Shown here: positions 61,567-64,000 of the stretch, piece after piece
How positions within the stretch are numbered: position 1 is the stretch's first letter
How the letters are laid out: each line of letters opens with the position of its first letter
Origin: Aliikangiella maris
Lineage (GTDB): Bacteria > Pseudomonadota > Gammaproteobacteria > Enterobacterales > Kangiellaceae
Reading direction: 5' to 3'
Assembly: GCF_040719265.1 (NCBI RefSeq)
Contig: NZ_JBFDAH010000013.1
Coordinates: 1-64,000 of the forward strand
Length of the DNA: 64,000 nucleotides
The notes under the pieces: generated by a model
Told to the model about the DNA's origin: nothing
Seen by the model: the letters and a program-made list of their open reading frames with translations, nothing else
Databases searched by the model: none
Position numbers and translations under genes: made by a program

Positions 61567-61879
61567 ATATTTACTGGTCATCATATTGAGTTGCTGGCTG
61601 AGTGGCGTTTATGCCAATGACCCAACTCGTCCATTGATTATAAATAAGCCACCCATCAATCAGAGTCAATCGCTGAATACTCAACCCAGTAAACAACTAC
61701 TGACTGCAATTTTTTATCGTAACAACCAATATTTTGCCATTATCGACGAAAAAACTTATCAGAAAGGTGATCGATATCGGGGTGACAAAATCGTCAGCAT
61801 CACTACACATCGAGTAACACTGCGCTCTTCCAAAGGCCTTTACTCGCTGAATTTATATGAAAAAATTAAAAAGCCATGA
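61559..61879 (+). CDS. mshK: MshK (PilP-like periplasmic protein)
   Basis: The 106-residue protein begins with GTG, overlapping mshJ, and has a signal peptide (VVKYLLVIILSCWLSGVYA) followed by NDPTRPLI, a motif common to MshK and PilP-type pilotin-like proteins, then a small beta domain (LLTAIFYRNNQYFAIIDEK, YQKGDRYRGDKIVSI). It links the inner-membrane complex to the MshL secretin, whose gene overlaps its stop by 4 bp. Confidence 0.85.
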   Translation: MVKYLLVIILSCWLSGVYANDPTRPLIINKPPINQSQSLNTQPSKQLLTAIFYRNNQYFAIIDEKTYQKGDRYRGDKIVSITTHRVTLRSSKGLYSLNLYEKIKKP

Positions 61880-63495
61880 CTAAATATCCATTTAAAACGA
61901 CTATCTACACACTCGCTCTAACCAGTTGCATTTTGGCCGGCTGTGAAACATTTCAGCCCGCTCAACAAGAAAAAAATACGCTGGCAAAAGATACCATCAC
62001 TCAAATACAACAAGAGCAACGTGCTCAGGCAGCACCGCCTGTTTCGCATCAGGAAATATTAAATAGCCTGTTACCCGAAGTTACACAGGAAAGTCTCGAA
62101 CCCGAGGAAGATCGCTTCGATGTATCCGTTAAAAACATCGATGCACGCAGTTTTTTACTCGGCCTGGTTGATGGCACGCCATACAATTTAATTGTCAGTC
62201 CCGACATCAATGAAAAAATTACTTTGCAACTGAATAATGTCACAGTACTGGAAGTACTCAGAGCGGTAGAAAGAATTTATCCACTGATTATTGAAAAAGA
62301 TCAAACCATGCTCTACGTGTCCTCAGCTGAAACCATGACGTCAGTTTATCCCGTAGATTATTTGAATTTATCACGGCAAGGTATCTCTCGCACCAGTATT
62401 GCCGGACAAACGGTTTCTGGTGGAAAAAATGATAGCAATCAAAGTTCAAGCGGCAATCGTAGCAATAACAGTGATAGCAGTACCGCGCTGTTAAATTCGA
62501 GCGAAATTACAACGGAAACTAAGGCTAATTTTTGGCAGGAACTACAAAATAGCTTGCAGCTTATTGTCAAAGATGAAGAAAAAGCCAATGTGGTGGTTTC
62601 TCCCCACGCCGGCATTGTCGTGGTACGCGCACTACCAAAAACACAGCGGCTGGTTGAAGAGTATCTAGGAATCACTCAAGCTAACTTGGATCGACAGGTT
62701 ATCTTAGAAGCAAAAATAATTGAAGTGGTTTTGTCAGACAGTTTTCAATCCGGCATTGACTGGACTCAAATGAATACCGTCAATGATGGCGCCAGCCTTA
62801 AAATTACTCAGTCAGGTCAAGTCGTACAAACCGAAGCCAGTGAATTTCCCATGAATGGAATTTTTTCATTGCTGTATCAAGCGACATCATTTCAAACAGC
62901 CATCGATTTATTAAAAACCCAGGGCGATGTGCAAATTCTGTCTTCACCAAGGGTGTCGACCGTCAATAATCAAAAAGCCGTAATTAAAGTGGGAAGTGAT
63001 GAGTTTTTTGTCACCGATGTTTCGACAACTACCGTAACCGGCACCAGTACCGCCACTACACCAGATGTCACATTAACGCCTTTTTTCTCTGGAATTTCGC
63101 TTGATGTAACACCACAAATTAATCGTCAAGGTGATATAGTTTTACATATTCATCCTGTAGTCAGTGAGGTCAATGACCAGAAAAAAACTCTGACCCTTGG
63201 GCAAGACCAATTTACGCTGCCTCTAGCGCTCACCAATATACGTGAATCAGACAGCATTGTCAGAACCTCAAATCAACAAGTCATTGTTATTGGTGGACTG
63301 ATGCAAAACCAAGTACAGAATAAAGTGACCGCAACGCCGCTATTATCTGATATCCCCATGTTAGGTGAGCTATTTAAACAAAACCGCGAATCCGTTGTAA
63401 AAAGTGAGTTGGTTATTTTACTTAAAGCCAGCCTGGTAGATAAACAATTTAATTTTGACGAAATAAGCCGAATCAAAAAGCGATTTGAAAACTAA
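61876..63495 (+). CDS. mshL: MSHA secretin MshL
   Basis: The 539-residue lipoprotein has the lipobox ILAGC (Cys at about residue 23), a STN/N-terminal domain (NIDARSFLLGLVDGTPYNLIVSP), an N1-type domain, a Ser/Asn-rich linker (about 175-205), and the secretin barrel (VILEAKIIEVVLSDSFQSGIDW, VQILSSPRVSTVNNQKAVIKVG, LPLALTNIRESDSIVRTSNQQVIVIGGLMQ). It forms the outer membrane pore for the MSHA pilus. Start overlaps mshK (ATGA). Confidence 0.95.
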   Translation: MTKYPFKTTIYTLALTSCILAGCETFQPAQQEKNTLAKDTITQIQQEQRAQAAPPVSHQEILNSLLPEVTQESLEPEEDRFDVSVKNIDARSFLLGLVDGTPYNLIVSPDINEKITLQLNNVTVLEVLRAVERIYPLIIEKDQTMLYVSSAETMTSVYPVDYLNLSRQGISRTSIAGQTVSGGKNDSNQSSSGNRSNNSDSSTALLNSSEITTETKANFWQELQNSLQLIVKDEEKANVVVSPHAGIVVVRALPKTQRLVEEYLGITQANLDRQVILEAKIIEVVLSDSFQSGIDWTQMNTVNDGASLKITQSGQVVQTEASEFPMNGIFSLLYQATSFQTAIDLLKTQGDVQILSSPRVSTVNNQKAVIKVGSDEFFVTDVSTTTVTGTSTATTPDVTLTPFFSGISLDVTPQINRQGDIVLHIHPVVSEVNDQKKTLTLGQDQFTLPLALTNIRESDSIVRTSNQQVIVIGGLMQNQVQNKVTATPLLSDIPMLGELFKQNRESVVKSELVILLKASLVDKQFNFDEISRIKKRFEN

Positions 63496-63516
63496 ACTGG
63501 GAATCATGATTTCATT

Positions 63517-64000
63517 ATGTACCTGTACCGCTTTTCAATGAAAAAACTGCCATTTGGTCTAACGCCAGATACCGAGCTTTTTTGTCCGCTGCCAACTTAT
63601 CAGGAAGCTATCAATGTGCTGCACTTTGCACTCAATAGTGGTGAAGGATTGATTAAAGTTGTAGGCGAGGTAGGAATTGGGAAAACCATGTTATGTCGTC
63701 TGCTCATCAATCGTTTGCTGACTGACAGAAAAATTGCCTATATACCTTACCCAAAACTTTCAGCTCGTGAATTAAAATTTGCCTTGGGTAAAGAACTGGG
63801 ATTACGTATTACCAATAATTGTCGCGAAGATCAGCTGACTCAAAAAATTCAAAACAAACTGATTGAACTGAATCGAACTCATGGCCCTGTAGTACTCGTT
63901 ATTGATGAAGCACAACAACTGACCTCGGAAGGAATTGAAACGCTTCGGCTGTTTACCAATCTGGAAACTGAACAACACAAATTACTACAGATCGTCTTGT
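63517..64000 (+). CDS. mshM: MshM AAA ATPase (partial, runs off the window)
   Basis: The first 161 residues of an ExeA-type AAA ATPase are present: KKLPFGLTPDTELF, Walker A GEVGIGKT (about residues 50-57), Walker B VVLVIDEAQQLT (about 127-138) and LRLFTNLETEQQHKL. It is the MshM ATPase of MSHA biogenesis, related to GspA/ExeA, which helps secretin assembly through peptidoglycan. It starts 21 bp after mshL and continues past the right edge. Confidence 0.9.
   Translation, partial: MYLYRFSMKKLPFGLTPDTELFCPLPTYQEAINVLHFALNSGEGLIKVVGEVGIGKTMLCRLLINRLLTDRKIAYIPYPKLSARELKFALGKELGLRITNNCREDQLTQKIQNKLIELNRTHGPVVLVIDEAQQLTSEGIETLRLFTNLETEQHKLLQIVL

Noticed and set aside
1..64000. CRISPR array, complete insertion sequence, tRNA or rRNA genes
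   Set aside because: No regular repeat-spacer pattern, no transposase with paired inverted ends, and no tRNA cloverleaf was recognised by eye; a dedicated scan could still find a tRNA.

Overview
The window reads as an AT-rich chromosomal segment of a marine-type gammaproteobacterium. Evidence is the block lptM-dapF-DUF484-xerC-yigB, a class I adenylate cyclase, fadBA, a non-DNA-binding PutA with a divergent Lrp-type regulator, UbiK, a SirB2/YigZ pair and an MSHA pilus operon. The gene content recalls the Kangiellaceae/Pleioneaceae or Alteromonadales; that placement is inference, and no rRNA or marker comparison was possible.

Region 1 (1-4608) is an eroded integron. Three minus-strand cassettes lie head to tail: BrnT toxin with two BrnA-like antitoxins; a WapI-like immunity protein; a small secreted protein. 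Each is followed by an attC-like palindrome, and each obeys the rule that the bases at the cassette start are the inverse complement of the R'' core of its own attC. They abut an attI-like site, beyond which a plus-strand ORF keeps only an IntI-like N-terminus. Two more copies of the attI-like element lie at 3168-3265 and 4271-4405, each upstream of small secreted or membrane protein genes.

Region 2 (4670-19179) is dominated by zinc. After ubiK come a COG0523 (CobW-type) GTPase, a MerC-like membrane protein and a Zur-like Fur-family repressor. Next to them lie two divergent operons. The minus operon carries ATP-grasp ligase, DUF364-like protein, MFS transporter and two TonB-dependent receptors. 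The plus operon carries a GHMP small-molecule kinase, an SbnA/cysteine-synthase-like PLP enzyme and a DUF418 membrane protein. The promoter region between them and the one upstream of merC share a 19-bp operator, TATGWTATAWCATATCATT. I infer a zinc-repressed amino-acid-derived metallophore pathway: phosphorylate an amino acid, replace the phosphate through the PLP enzyme, join by ATP-grasp, export by MFS, re-import through the receptors. It has no NRPS, IucA/IucC or nicotianamine-synthase-like gene. This is the best candidate for an undescribed system.

Region 3 (19215-20455) is a decayed gene pair with frameshifts and an internal stop.

Region 4 (20799-41601) is mostly housekeeping: YihG-type acyltransferase, SirB2, YigZ, PepQ, Mpo1-like protein, FadBA, AraC regulator, AhpD-like protein, GST, periplasmic binding protein, TrmK-like tRNA methyltransferase next to a 15-bp tandem repeat, secreted M23 peptidase with two PPC domains, EAL-HDOD protein, PutA and Lrp-type regulator.

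Region 5 (41610-48796) holds a lipase-like hydrolase, an XRE regulator, a secreted GDPD, cytochrome b561 with YceI behind a Fur-like box, and small secreted proteins, one with an apparent homopolymer frameshift.

Region 6 (48843-64000) holds yigB-xerC-DUF484-dapF-lptM, a GFA protein, a methyltransferase, cyaA divergent from a PAS/degenerate-GGDEF protein, a cytochrome c5-like protein and the msh operon running off the right edge in mshM.
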